From an uncultured Actinomyces sp. (GTDB taxonomy: Bacteria; Actinomycetota; Actinomycetes; Actinomycetales; Actinomycetaceae): DNA of 64,000 nt. The stretch covers positions 82,529 through 146,528 of the forward strand of contig URAS01000006.1 of assembly GCA_900545825.1 (NCBI GenBank), written 5' to 3'. Below, one piece after another: positions 35,082 through 42,339 of the stretch; position 1 is the stretch's first letter; the number at the start of each line of letters is the position of its first letter. A program made the translations under genes and the position numbers. The notes under the pieces are model-generated. The model did not search any database and was not told the DNA's origin. It saw only the letters and a program-made list of their open reading frames with translations.

Positions 35082-35087
35082 TAGGGT
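35082..35087 (+). promoter_or_regulatory. -10 box for the PLDc_N gene
   Basis: TAGGGT ends 6 bases before the ATG at 35094, again a leaderless arrangement. Confidence 0.45.
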
Positions 35088-35093
35088 GGACGT

Positions 35094-35633
35094 ATGGCTC
35101 GAGCACTGCCCGTCATTCTAGGGATCGCACTGGCGATCTACGCGGTCGCTGACTGCGCCCGCACGCCCTCGGATCAAGTCCCGGGGCGGGTCCCGAAGCC
35201 GTTGTGGATTGTGCTCATCCTGTTGGTGACGTTCGTCGGTCCGATCGCGTGGATCGTCGCGTCGCGCGTGTCTCAGGCCGAGTCGCACGGGGGCACGATC
35301 TCGCGCGGCGTGTGGTCGTCCGACGACGGCCTGCCGCTGTTTGGGCGCGGCAACTCCCGTGAACCCGAGCAGGTTCCGCCCGACGACGACCCCGACTTCC
35401 TGTTCGCCCTCGAGGCCCAGCTGTACCGCGAGCGCAAGGAACGTGAACGCCAAGAACGCGAGGCCCAACAGAAGGGCAAGAAGGACGGCGCGAGTGGCCC
35501 GGGCGGCGGTACCGATGCGCCCGGCGGGGCCGCAGGTACGGACACCCCTAACGGGGGAGACAGCGACGGTAACGGCAGCGCCGACGGTCCCCATGGTGGC
35601 CCCGACGACGAGGGCGACACCCCCACCCCGTGA
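35094..35633 (+). CDS. PLDc_N-domain small membrane protein
   Basis: A 179-residue protein with two transmembrane helices (about 4-20 and 40-60) forming the phospholipase D-nuclease N-terminal domain: YAVADCARTP, then KPLWIVLILLVTFVGPIAWIV. The rest is a charged helix (YRERKERERQEREAQQK) and a Gly/Asp-rich disordered tail. The catalytic PLD domains are absent, as in many actinobacterial stand-alone versions, whose role is unknown. The TGA stop lies inside a two-hairpin repeat. Confidence 0.8.
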   Translation: MARALPVILGIALAIYAVADCARTPSDQVPGRVPKPLWIVLILLVTFVGPIAWIVASRVSQAESHGGTISRGVWSSDDGLPLFGRGNSREPEQVPPDDDPDFLFALEAQLYRERKERERQEREAQQKGKKDGASGPGGGTDAPGGAAGTDTPNGGDSDGNGSADGPHGGPDDEGDTPTP

Positions 35634-35710
35634 ACGTGATCTTTCTGTCCGCTTTGGTCCCGTTCATCGGCGTAAACCGGTGAACGGGACCTTTTTTGAT
35701 CACGTTCACC
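35626..35710 (-). repeat. two-hairpin repeat, copy i (full, reverse)
   Basis: Hairpin B (35630-35667, GTGAACGTGAT...CCCGTTCAT, loop CTTTCTGTCCGCTTTG), linker CGGCGTAAACCG, hairpin A (35680-35709, GTGAACGGGACC-TTTTTT-GATCACGTTCAC). It supplies the stop codon of the PLDc_N gene and faces the 3' end of small hydrophobic gene 2, the same layout as copy g. Confidence 0.9.
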
Positions 35711-35799
35711 GTGGGCGTAGTGCCGGCGACCTCGCGGAGGTGGATAGGGGATGGCCAGGCGGATGGTCGTGGGGATACGATGGCGTTATCGGACAGACC

Positions 35800-35818
35800 G
35801 CCCGCTGGAACGAGCGGC
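35800..35818 (-). terminator. GC-rich 3' hairpin of small hydrophobic gene 2
   Basis: GCCGCT...AGCGGGC around CGTTCC on the minus strand, the same hairpin and flanking GGTCTGTCC as at 19908-19941. It lies about 15 bases after the TAA of the small gene. Confidence 0.6.
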
Positions 35819-35832
35819 CTGCTCTTGGTGGG

Positions 35833-35919
35833 TTACCGACCTAGTGTTGCAATCAGCAGCGCTAGAACGACGATGGCCCTGATGATTGACGCGGCGTTCT
35901 CGATTAGCACGCGCCACAT
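35833..35919 (-). CDS. small hydrophobic peptide 2 (28 residues), paralogue of 19950-20048
   Basis: The peptide starts MWRVLIENAAS and ends LLIATLGR, with a strongly hydrophobic centre (IIRAIVVLALLIATL) that fits a single membrane helix. It shares 5' block, ribosome-site context (GAGGCCCCG before ATG) and 3' hairpin with peptide 1. Relative to that copy, one base is missing between the upstream GTG and the ATG, and the AAGGAGG is changed to AAGATGG. The long form therefore cannot be made here, and the ATG form is the shared product. No known family recognised. Confidence 0.6.
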   Translation of the reverse strand: MWRVLIENAASIIRAIVVLALLIATLGR

Positions 35920-35925
35920 CGGGGC

Positions 35926-35941
35926 CTCGCTTTCGCGTGAG
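35926..35941 (-). promoter_or_regulatory. GNRA-capped hairpin before small gene 2
   Basis: On the minus strand CTCACGC-GAAA-GCGAG can fold with a GAAA loop, partly covering the GAGG ribosome site of the ATG at 35919. The position matches the stronger hairpin of gene 1; the fold is imperfect. Confidence 0.35.
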
Positions 35942-35973
35942 ATCTTTTCTTTCCCACCTGCCTCACCATCTTT

Positions 35974-36030
35974 CCTCACTCATCGGTCCAACTACTTTTC
36001 AGGTGGTGTGACCGTGGTGTGGCAAAGAGA
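35974..36030 (-). repeat. 57-bp block identical to 20104-20160
   Basis: Second copy of the conserved upstream block of the small hydrophobic genes. Identity stops sharply after GGCAAAGAGA, which marks the outer edge of the duplicated cassette. Confidence 0.85.
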
Positions 36031-36104
36031 ATTCGGAAACGACGTGGCCGGATCCCCGTCCTAGTGCTGCCGAGGTGAAGGTGGCTAAGGCGTCGGGGGA
36101 GTGC

Positions 36105-36257
36105 ATGATCAAGACGGGATATCTTGATACGGTAAGTAAAGCCTATGCCGAGGCGGCACACAAGCGGCTACAGAAGAAGCCAGGCTTGATTACCGAGTGG
36201 AAGAAACTGCGTGATCAAGAGCTCGCCAATGCCAAGAAATACAACGGCGCATCCTGA
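36105..36257 (+). CDS. hypothetical 50-residue charged protein
   Basis: A short frame starting MIKTGYLDTVSKAYAEAAHK and ending AKKYNGAS, helical and lysine-rich, with GGGGGAG 4 bases before the ATG. A GTG at 36075 would add ten residues. I do not recognise it. Its codons end in A or T far more often than those of neighbouring genes, which suggests that this short stretch (about 36030-36260) was acquired or is a remnant of a larger gene. It is followed by a clear hairpin. Confidence 0.4.
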   Translation: MIKTGYLDTVSKAYAEAAHKRLQKKPGLITEWKKLRDQELANAKKYNGAS

Positions 36258-36267
36258 GAGGGAGCCA

Positions 36268-36290
36268 GGTCCCGGCGCATTGCCGGGGCC
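36268..36290 (+). terminator. terminator-like hairpin
   Basis: GGTCCCGGC pairs with GCCGGGGCC around GCATT, 10 bases after the stop of the small charged ORF, followed by TGCTCTT. Confidence 0.65.
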
Positions 36291-36384
36291 TGCTCTTCAG
36301 CTGACGCCTGCCCAGATCGGACTTAAGCGGCACTGACCACATTCCCGGGTGATGCATGAATCGACTGTTATTCCCAGGTGAGGT

Positions 36385-36403
36385 CGCCCTGGCCGGCAGG
36401 GCG
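36385..36403 (+). terminator. second hairpin in the 36258-36432 gap
   Basis: CGCCCT pairs with AGGGCG around GGCCGGC. It lies about 30 bases upstream of the MacB-like gene start. The rest of the gap shows nothing that I can name. Confidence 0.4.
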
Positions 36404-36432
36404 GCCTCTGCGGCAGAACGGAAAGACGCGTG

Positions 36433-37488
36433 ATGAAGCGACCATAGGTGAAATCGGGGCAGACGACCGCGATCATTGTCCTCGCCGCCCTTTTAGCGGT
36501 GGCCCTTATTCTGCTCGTGGTCGTCTACGTGACGCCCTCGAAGGCACGCCCCGTGTCAAACGCCCACCCCCACTCGACCGCCGAGGTCGCCGCCGGCCGC
36601 TTCGCCAACAGCATCCAGATGACGTGTTCCGGCCACCCCGGCCAGGAGGTCGCCGTCCCCAGCGTCGTCGCCGACTCCGGCTATTTCCGCGCCGCCAACG
36701 CCACGCTGGCGTCCGGGCGCTTCTACGACGACGGCTCGACGATGAACGGGCCCGTCGCCGTCCTCGGCCCCGCCTCGGCGCAGCAACTGGGCATCCAGAA
36801 GGTCGACGGCGAAACCGCCATCGTCTGCGAGGGCGTACGTATCCCCGTGTTCGGCGTGCTCTCCGACGCCGGCGAGGCCATCGCCCTGGGCCCCACGGTC
36901 GTGTTGTCGGCGAACCTCGACGGGAGCCCGCTCGACCCCCAGGCCGCCGGCACCGACCTGACCGGCGCGGTGCGCACCGAGTTGGGCGCCACCAAACGCG
37001 TCGCGAAGGTCATCGGCGCCCAGGTCGACCCGGCCCACGCCGGCGACATCGCCGTCACCGTCCCGCCCAGCCCCGAAGAGCTGCGCAAGGACGTCACCGG
37101 CTCGGTCAACACCCTGGCCGTCGGCGTGTCGATCCTCTCGCTGGTCGTCGGCGGGATCGGCATCATGACGACGATGCTCACCTCGGTTATGGAACGCACC
37201 CGCGAGATCGGCCTGCGCCGCGCCCTCGGCGTCCGCCCCCACCACATCGCCATCCAGTTCGTCATCGAGGGGATCCTCTACGGCTTTGTCGGCGCGACGT
37301 GCAGGTTAGTCGTCGGCCTCATCGGCCTGTGGATCATGGTGAGCACGAAGGGCTGGACCCCGATCATGGAGCCGGGGATCGCCCTCGCCGTCCTGCACAT
37401 CGGGTGCCTGGTCGGCGCGGTCGCGGCGCTGGTTCCGGGGATTCGCGCCGCGCGGATCCCGCTGGCCACCGCCCTCCGCGCGATGTAG
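36433..37488 (+). pseudogene. orphan MacB/FtsX-type ABC permease with early in-frame stop
   Basis: The ATG at 36433 (GGAAAG 8 bases upstream) reads MKRP, then TAG at codon 5 (36445-36447), then continues in the same frame from GTG 36448 for 346 codons. The body has one N-terminal helix, a short MacB-type extracytoplasmic domain (SGYFRAANATLASGRF, VAVLGPASAQQLG) and a three-helix FtsX domain containing MERTREIGLRRALGVRPHHIAIQF. The extracytoplasmic part looks about 50-60 residues shorter than usual. No ATPase or HlyD-like gene is adjacent. Either it is decaying or translation begins at the GTG; in both cases it is unlikely to work as a complete transporter alone. Confidence 0.65.
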
Positions 37489-37502
37489 CCGCCTCTGTTG
37501 GC

Positions 37503-37532
37503 GTGAACGTGACCAAAAAAGGTCACGTTCAC
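37503..37532. repeat. two-hairpin repeat, copy j (hairpin A only)
   Basis: A perfect 12-bp inverted repeat, GTGAACGTGACC-AAAAAA-GGTCACGTTCAC, 15 bases after the MacB-like stop and 10 bases before the HAD-gene stop. Convergent junction. Confidence 0.9.
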
Positions 37533-37541
37533 GGGAAATAG

Positions 37542-38324
37542 CTAGCGCCGGGGGAAGCGGCGCAGCAGCGTCGTCGCCACCCACACGCCGCCGGCCAGGT
37601 AGGCGCTGCGGCGCGCCGACCTCGTGTGGAGGAACCGAATACCGCCGCGGAAGTCGGCGATCGGCCAGCCGTGGGCCTTCGCGTGCTCGCGCAGCGCCGT
37701 GTCGGGGTTGATCGCCACGGGGTGGCCGACGAGCGACAGCAGCGGCAGGTCCGACTTCGAGTCCGAATATGCCCACGACGCGGCGAGGTCGATGTTGCGC
37801 TCGGCGGCCAGCTGCTTGACCGCGCGGGCCTTGGCGTCGCCGTGCATGAGGGGCGTGCGCAGCTCCTCAAGATAGACGCCATCGTCCGTCGTCGCGACCT
37901 GGGTGCCCAGCGACCCCGTGGCGCCGACACGCTGGGCCAGCAGGCCCGTCACCTCTTGCGGGGTGGCGGACACCAGCCACACCTCGTGGCCCAGCGCCTG
38001 GTGCTGGCGAAGGATGTTGACGGTTCCGGCGAACAGCCGCTCGTCGTAGAGATCGGTGACGAAGTCGGCGCCGATCGCCATGACCTCGGCAACCGAGTGC
38101 CCCTTCATCGCCCGCAGTGCGCGGCGAACAATCTTGTCGATGCGGTTCGGATCTTCGCCCAGCAGCAAGTAGAGCAGGCTTTGCCGGAAGGCAAAAGCGA
38201 TGTCACGGAAGGAGAAAAAGTCGTGCCAATACAGCTCGCGGGCCAGGTGATACGACGAGGCGCCGCGAACCAGCGTCTGATCAATATCGAAGAAGGCCGC
38301 CGTGGACCGCCGCTCGCTTGCCAT
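37542..38324 (-). CDS. HAD-IB family phosphatase (SerB-like)
   Basis: A 260-residue haloacid-dehalogenase-fold hydrolase of subclass IB. The nucleophile motif is FFDIDQTLVRGAS (DxDxT). Motif II is VSATPQEV, motif III the lysine region GDAKARAV, and motif IV YSDSKSDLPLL. The C-terminal RRSAYLAGGVWVATTLLRR resembles the tail of PSPase-like or CicA-like proteins. Substrate unknown. The ATG at 38324 sits 7 bases after a TAGGCT box on the minus strand, indicating a leaderless transcript. It is divergent from the phosphoglycerate-mutase-like gene. Confidence 0.85.
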   Translation of the reverse strand: MASERRSTAAFFDIDQTLVRGASSYHLARELYWHDFFSFRDIAFAFRQSLLYLLLGEDPNRIDKIVRRALRAMKGHSVAEVMAIGADFVTDLYDERLFAGTVNILRQHQALGHEVWLVSATPQEVTGLLAQRVGATGSLGTQVATTDDGVYLEELRTPLMHGDAKARAVKQLAAERNIDLAASWAYSDSKSDLPLLSLVGHPVAINPDTALREHAKAHGWPIADFRGGIRFLHTRSARRSAYLAGGVWVATTLLRRFPRR

Positions 38325-38331
38325 CCCCCTT

Positions 38332-38337
38332 AGCCTA
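38332..38337 (-). promoter_or_regulatory. -10 box for the HAD gene
   Basis: TAGGCT on the minus strand, with exactly 7 bases to the ATG at 38324. Confidence 0.55.
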
Positions 38338-38378
38338 TCCCATGGCCCGGGGTGGAGCGCAGGCCGCGTCGTTCCCGC

Positions 38379-38384
38379 TAGGCT
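38379..38384 (+). promoter_or_regulatory. -10 box for the phosphoglycerate-mutase-like gene
   Basis: TAGGCT on the plus strand with exactly 7 bases to the ATG at 38392. It mirrors the divergent HAD promoter in both hexamer and spacing. Confidence 0.55.
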
Positions 38385-38391
38385 GGTAACC

Positions 38392-39078
38392 ATGAAACCG
38401 ACGACGACCATTCACGTTATGCGCCACGGCGAGGTCGACAACCCCACGGGTGTCCTCTACGGGCGGTTGCCGGGATTCCGGCTCACCCCCCTCGGCAAAC
38501 AGATGGCCGACGAGGTCGCGAACGCCCTCGTCGCCCAGAATCGTGACATCACCTACGTCGTCGCGTCGCCCCTCCTGCGGGCCCAGCAGTCGGCGGCCCC
38601 GACGGCCCGCCTGTACAACCTCGAGGTCGACGAGGACCCCCGACTCATCGAGGCCGGAAACGCGTTCGAGGGCGAGGCCATCAACGCGAACCGCTGGATG
38701 CTCGCCCACCCGCGCAACTGGGTGCGCTACCGCAACTTCTTCAGGCCCTCGTGGGGTGAGCCATACGCCCAGCAGGCGCGGCGGATGAGCGCGGCGGTGT
38801 CGTCGGCGCTCGATCACGCCCGCGGCCACGAGGCCCTCGTCGTCTCGCACCAGCTGCCGATCTGGTGCCTGCGCAGCTTCATCGAGGGGCGCCCCTACGC
38901 CCACCTTCCCGCGATGCGCGAGTGCGCGCTCGCGTCGCTGACGTCGCTGACGTTCAGCGGGAACACCCTGGTCGGCCTGTCGTACTGGGAGCCCGCCAGC
39001 GACCTCCTTACCCAGGCTCACGACATGACGCCGGGGACGTCCCAGGCGGCCCTCAGCCGCGGGGAGGTAGGCCAGTGA
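38392..39078 (+). CDS. histidine phosphatase (phosphoglycerate mutase family)
   Basis: A 228-residue branch-1 histidine phosphatase. The catalytic histidine is in MRHGEVDNP (H11 in RHG), followed by SPLLRAQQSA (arginine pocket), E-rich FEGEA and the second histidine in VVSHQLPIW. Many actinobacteria have such a protein before menaquinone or cytochrome-maturation genes; its substrate is unknown. Its stop overlaps the GTG of menG, so it is co-translated with that gene. Confidence 0.85.
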   Translation: MKPTTTIHVMRHGEVDNPTGVLYGRLPGFRLTPLGKQMADEVANALVAQNRDITYVVASPLLRAQQSAAPTARLYNLEVDEDPRLIEAGNAFEGEAINANRWMLAHPRNWVRYRNFFRPSWGEPYAQQARRMSAAVSSALDHARGHEALVVSHQLPIWCLRSFIEGRPYAHLPAMRECALASLTSLTFSGNTLVGLSYWEPASDLLTQAHDMTPGTSQAALSRGEVGQ

Positions 39079-39794
39079 GCCGCCGACGCGACCAGGGGAC
39101 GCGTGCCAGCCTCGACAAGCGCGGCGTCGACGTCGCCGCGATGTTCGACTCGGTGGCCCGGCGCTACGACATCACGAACGACGTCCTCAGCCTGGGGATG
39201 GACCGCGTGTGGCGCAGGGCCGCGCGCGACGCCGTCGCCGCCCACGCGGGCGAGCGGGTCCTCGACGTCGCCGCCGGCACGGGCACGTCGTCGGTGGAAT
39301 ACGCGAAGGACGGTGCGATGGTCATCGCCTCGGACTTTTCGGCCGGCATGGTCGAGGAAGCCCGGCGCCGCCACCCCGAACTCGAGGTCGTCCAGGCCGA
39401 CGCCCTCGACCTGCCGTTCCCGGACGAAATGTTCGACGTCGTCACGGTCAGCTACGGCATCCGCAACGTCTCGGACCACCGGGCGGCCCTGCGCGAAATG
39501 GCGCGGGTGACCCGGCCCGGAGGGCGCCTGGTCGTCGTCGAATTCTCGCGCCCCGTGTGGCGCCCCTTCGCCGCGCTGTACCGGCTGTTCCTCACCCAGG
39601 TGCTCCCGCGCCTGGCCACGCTGACGTCCTCGAACAACGTGTCGTACGGCTACCTCGTCGAGTCGATCAGCCAGTGGCCGCCCCAGCGCGAGTTTGCGGA
39701 AACGATCGCCGAGTGCGGCTGGACGAACGTTCGCTGGCGGAATCTCACGGGTGGGATCGTCGCTATTCATTGGGCCGAACGTCCCTTGAGCTGA
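39075..39794 (+). CDS. menG: demethylmenaquinone methyltransferase
   Basis: A 239-residue SAM-dependent methyltransferase of the UbiE/MenG family, the final ring methylation of menaquinone. It has FDSVARRYDITNDVLSLGMDRVWRR (family signature 1), the SAM-binding LDVAAGTGTSS, DALDLPFPD, YGIRNVSDHRAAL and the C-terminal NLTGGIVAIHWAERP (signature 2). The GTG overlaps the previous stop. It closes the run of menaquinone genes before the reductase and complex I. Confidence 0.93.
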   Translation: MSRRRDQGTRASLDKRGVDVAAMFDSVARRYDITNDVLSLGMDRVWRRAARDAVAAHAGERVLDVAAGTGTSSVEYAKDGAMVIASDFSAGMVEEARRRHPELEVVQADALDLPFPDEMFDVVTVSYGIRNVSDHRAALREMARVTRPGGRLVVVEFSRPVWRPFAALYRLFLTQVLPRLATLTSSNNVSYGYLVESISQWPPQREFAETIAECGWTNVRWRNLTGGIVAIHWAERPLS

Positions 39795-39857
39795 GGCCTT
39801 AGGGTACCCATTTAAAGAAGTGTCACGTTACTTAAAGGTGTACCTAGGTCGCGAACG

Positions 39858-39891
39858 TTTTACCTATGTAATCCACTGTGACCAGGTAAAA
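39858..39891. promoter_or_regulatory. inverted repeat in the promoter region ahead of the MenJ-like/nuo block
   Basis: TTTTACCT (39858-39865) and AGGTAAAA (39884-39891) are perfect 8-bp inverted arms 18 bases apart. The right arm overlaps the TAAAAT -10 box. The 227-base gap 39795-40021 is AT-rich compared with its surroundings and also contains the palindrome GGGTACCC (39802-39809). A dimeric regulator bound here would block the promoter. Confidence 0.5.
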
Positions 39892-39892
39892 T
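39887..39892 (+). promoter_or_regulatory. -10 box upstream of the MenJ-like gene and nuo operon
   Basis: TAAAAT in an AT-rich setting. No good -35 at 17 bases. This is the most likely promoter for the reductase and possibly for nuoA-N. Confidence 0.45.
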
Positions 39893-40021
39893 AGCCCCTA
39901 AGAAGAGCGTGGGGCCGCGCTTCGTTAGCCTGTCAACCGAGTCTCCTCGGATGTGACGGATGCAGCGTCGCCCGAATCTGTCTGGCCCCGGGCCGATTCG
40001 GGCTCAGAAAGGTTCTTCATC

Positions 40022-41308
40022 GTGACGGCAAGTAGTGATATCGGCGACGCCCCTGTGGTCGTCGTCGGCGGCGGGCCCGGCGGCGCGTCGACCGCCTACC
40101 ACCTTGCGGCGAACGGGGTTGACGTCGCGCTTTTCGATAAAGCCACATTCCCCAGGGACAAGGTGTGTGGTGACGGGCTGACCCCGGCCGCGGTGTCCGA
40201 AATCCTCGCCATGGGTATCGACCCGCTCCACGAGGACGGCTGGCAGATGAATCGGGGCCTCACCGTGTTGGGCGGCGGCCACCGCATCCAGCTGCCGTGG
40301 CCCGAGACGCCCTCGATGCCGGGATACGGCATGGCGCGTCCCCGCAAGACCCTCGACCACCGGCTGCTCCAGCAGGCTGAGGGCGCCGGCGCGCGCGTCT
40401 ATCAGGGATATAACGTCGTCGGTCCGCTGCGCGGGCGCGACGGCTCGGTGACGGGCGTCCAGGTCCAGCCCGCAGGCGACCGCAACGCCCCGCTGATCGA
40501 CGTCAAGGCCCGTTACGTCGTCGACGCCGGGGGTGCCTCGGCGCGCATCGCCACGGCGGTCGGCCTCACGAAAAACCCCAAGCGCCCGATGGCGGTCGCG
40601 GCGAGGGCGTACTTCCGCTCCCCGCGCGGGGCTGAGGAATGGATGGAGTCCCACCTCGAACTGTGGGACGGCAAGCCGGGCGAATCGAACCTCCTGCCCG
40701 GATACGGCTGGATCTTCCCGTTGGGTGACGGCCTCGTCAACGTCGGGCTGGGGTCGGTGTCGTCCTCGGCCAAGGCGACGAAGCTGCCCTATCGCCAAAT
40801 CTTCACCCGGTGGGTGTCGACGCTGCCAGAAGAATGGCAGTTCACGGCGGATTCCCAGGTTGGGCCATTACGCTCCGCGCCGCTGCCCATGTGCAATAAC
40901 CGCACCCCTCACTACCGGGCGGGCCTCGTCCTCGTGGGCGACGCCGGCGGCATGATTTCTCCCTTCAACGGCGAGGGTATTGCCCCCGCCATGAGGGCCG
41001 GGCGGATCGCCGCCCAGACGATGGTGCAGGCATTCGGGCGGTCCACGCGCGCGGGCGCCGAGGCGGCGATGAGTGCCTACCCGGCGGCAATACGTGACAC
41101 CTATGGTGGCTATTACTCGCTTGGTCGCATCTTTGTCCGTCTTATTGAGAAGCCGGAAATTATGCGTATTTGCACCACTTACGGACTTCCGCGTCCCACG
41201 CTCATGCGGTTTGTGCACAAACTACTGTCAGACGGCTATGAGCGTCGCGGCGGGGACACTTTCGATCACATCCTCCAGGCGCTCACCGCGATTGCGCCCA
41301 AGGTGTGA
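40022..41308 (+). CDS. geranylgeranyl-reductase family protein, MenJ-like menaquinone reductase
   Basis: A 428-residue FAD-dependent reductase. The N-terminal dinucleotide motif is VVVGGGPGGASTAYHL, followed by DKVCGDGLTP (family motif), GYGMARPRKTLDHRLL, and the second FAD motif GLVLVGDAGGMISPFNGEGI. In mycobacteria the relative MenJ saturates one isoprene unit of menaquinone; the location between menG and nuoA fits this. The GTG at 40022 (AAAGG about 9 bases upstream) starts close to the FAD motif; a GTG at 39953 would add 23 residues and cannot be ruled out. Confidence 0.85.
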   Translation: MTASSDIGDAPVVVVGGGPGGASTAYHLAANGVDVALFDKATFPRDKVCGDGLTPAAVSEILAMGIDPLHEDGWQMNRGLTVLGGGHRIQLPWPETPSMPGYGMARPRKTLDHRLLQQAEGAGARVYQGYNVVGPLRGRDGSVTGVQVQPAGDRNAPLIDVKARYVVDAGGASARIATAVGLTKNPKRPMAVAARAYFRSPRGAEEWMESHLELWDGKPGESNLLPGYGWIFPLGDGLVNVGLGSVSSSAKATKLPYRQIFTRWVSTLPEEWQFTADSQVGPLRSAPLPMCNNRTPHYRAGLVLVGDAGGMISPFNGEGIAPAMRAGRIAAQTMVQAFGRSTRAGAEAAMSAYPAAIRDTYGGYYSLGRIFVRLIEKPEIMRICTTYGLPRPTLMRFVHKLLSDGYERRGGDTFDHILQALTAIAPKV

Positions 41309-41400
41309 CCGTAAAGCCAACGCTATGACCGCCCCAGACGGTCTTAGGACGAAACCGGCAGGCAGCTGGGGATGCCGGCCAACGAGGAAGTGAGGGCACT

Positions 41401-41766
41401 ATGAGTCCGAGCGCATCGTTGCTCATCATGGGCGCCGTGGCGATGCTCGTCGCCGTCGGCGGCCTGGCGGCCTCCGCCCTATTGAGCCCGAACAAGTTCT
41501 CGCGGACGAAGGTCTCAACGTACGAATGCGGTATCGACCCCATGGCGTTCAACGCCAGCCAGGGTCGCTTCCCCGTCAAGTACTACCTCGTCGCCATGAG
41601 CTTCATTGTTTTCGACGTCGAGGTCGTCTTCTTGTACCCGTGGGCGGTGTCGATCGCCGAGTTCGGTGGCGTTGCCAAGGTGGCGCTGTTCGGGATGCTG
41701 ACTTTCGTCGAGCTGCTCGCCGTTCCGTTCATCTACGAGTGGGCCCGTGGCGGCTTCGACTACTAG
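41401..41766 (+). CDS. nuoA: NADH-quinone oxidoreductase subunit A
   Basis: A 121-residue, three-helix membrane subunit of complex I. The loop between helices 1 and 2 has the conserved KVSTYECGIDP with the loop cysteine and acidic residues near the quinone site. Helix 2 has FIVFDVEVVFLYPWAV. It is first in a 14-gene operon in the standard order A to N. A GAGGGCACT ribosome region precedes the ATG. Confidence 0.96.
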   Translation: MSPSASLLIMGAVAMLVAVGGLAASALLSPNKFSRTKVSTYECGIDPMAFNASQGRFPVKYYLVAMSFIVFDVEVVFLYPWAVSIAEFGGVAKVALFGMLTFVELLAVPFIYEWARGGFDY

Positions 41767-41778
41767 GGGGTAAACACA

Positions 41779-42339
41779 GTGTCTCTCGACAACGAACTGC
41801 CCGCGGGCGTGGGCCTCACCAGCATCGAGAAGATCATGGGCCTGTCCCGCAGGTCGTCGATCTGGCCCGTCACCATGGGTCTGGCGTGCTGCGCCATCGA
41901 AATGATGGCGGCCGGCACCCCGCGCTTCGATATCGCCCGATACGGCATGGAGGTCTTCCGCGCATCGCCGCGCCACGCCGACCTCATGATCGTGTCGGGC
42001 CGCGTGTCGTGGAAGATGGCGCCGATCGTCCGCAACGTCTACGACTCGATGCCCGAGCCCAAGTGGGTGATCTCGATGGGGGCGTGCGCGTCCAGTGGTG
42101 GCATGTTCAACAACTACGCCGTCGTCCAGGGCTGCGACCACGTCGTTCCCGTCGACGTCTACCTGCCCGGCTGCCCGCCGCGTCCGGAAGCCCTGTTCAA
42201 CGCGATTTTCGTCCTGCGTGACCAGATCCAGTACGAGACGCCTCTGGGCAAGAAGCGCCGCGCCGAGATCGCCCGCATGGCCGAGCAGGCGGCGCTCGAT
42301 GTCACCCCGACGCACGAGATGAAGGGACTGCTGGCATGA
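41779..42339 (+). CDS. nuoB: NADH-quinone oxidoreductase subunit B
   Basis: A 186-residue peripheral-arm subunit that carries cluster N2, the electron donor to menaquinone. The cluster cysteines are visible: the CC pair in [18 protein letters not shown] and [14 protein letters not shown] start with AGGGGG 8 bases upstream. Its stop overlaps nuoC (ATGA). Confidence 0.97.
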   Translation: MSLDNELPAGVGLTSIEKIMGLSRRSSIWPVTMGLACCAIEMMAAGTPRFDIARYGMEVFRASPRHADLMIVSGRVSWKMAPIVRNVYDSMPEPKWVISMGACASSGGMFNNYAVVQGCDHVVPVDVYLPGCPPRPEALFNAIFVLRDQIQYETPLGKKRRAEIARMAEQAALDVTPTHEMKGLLA

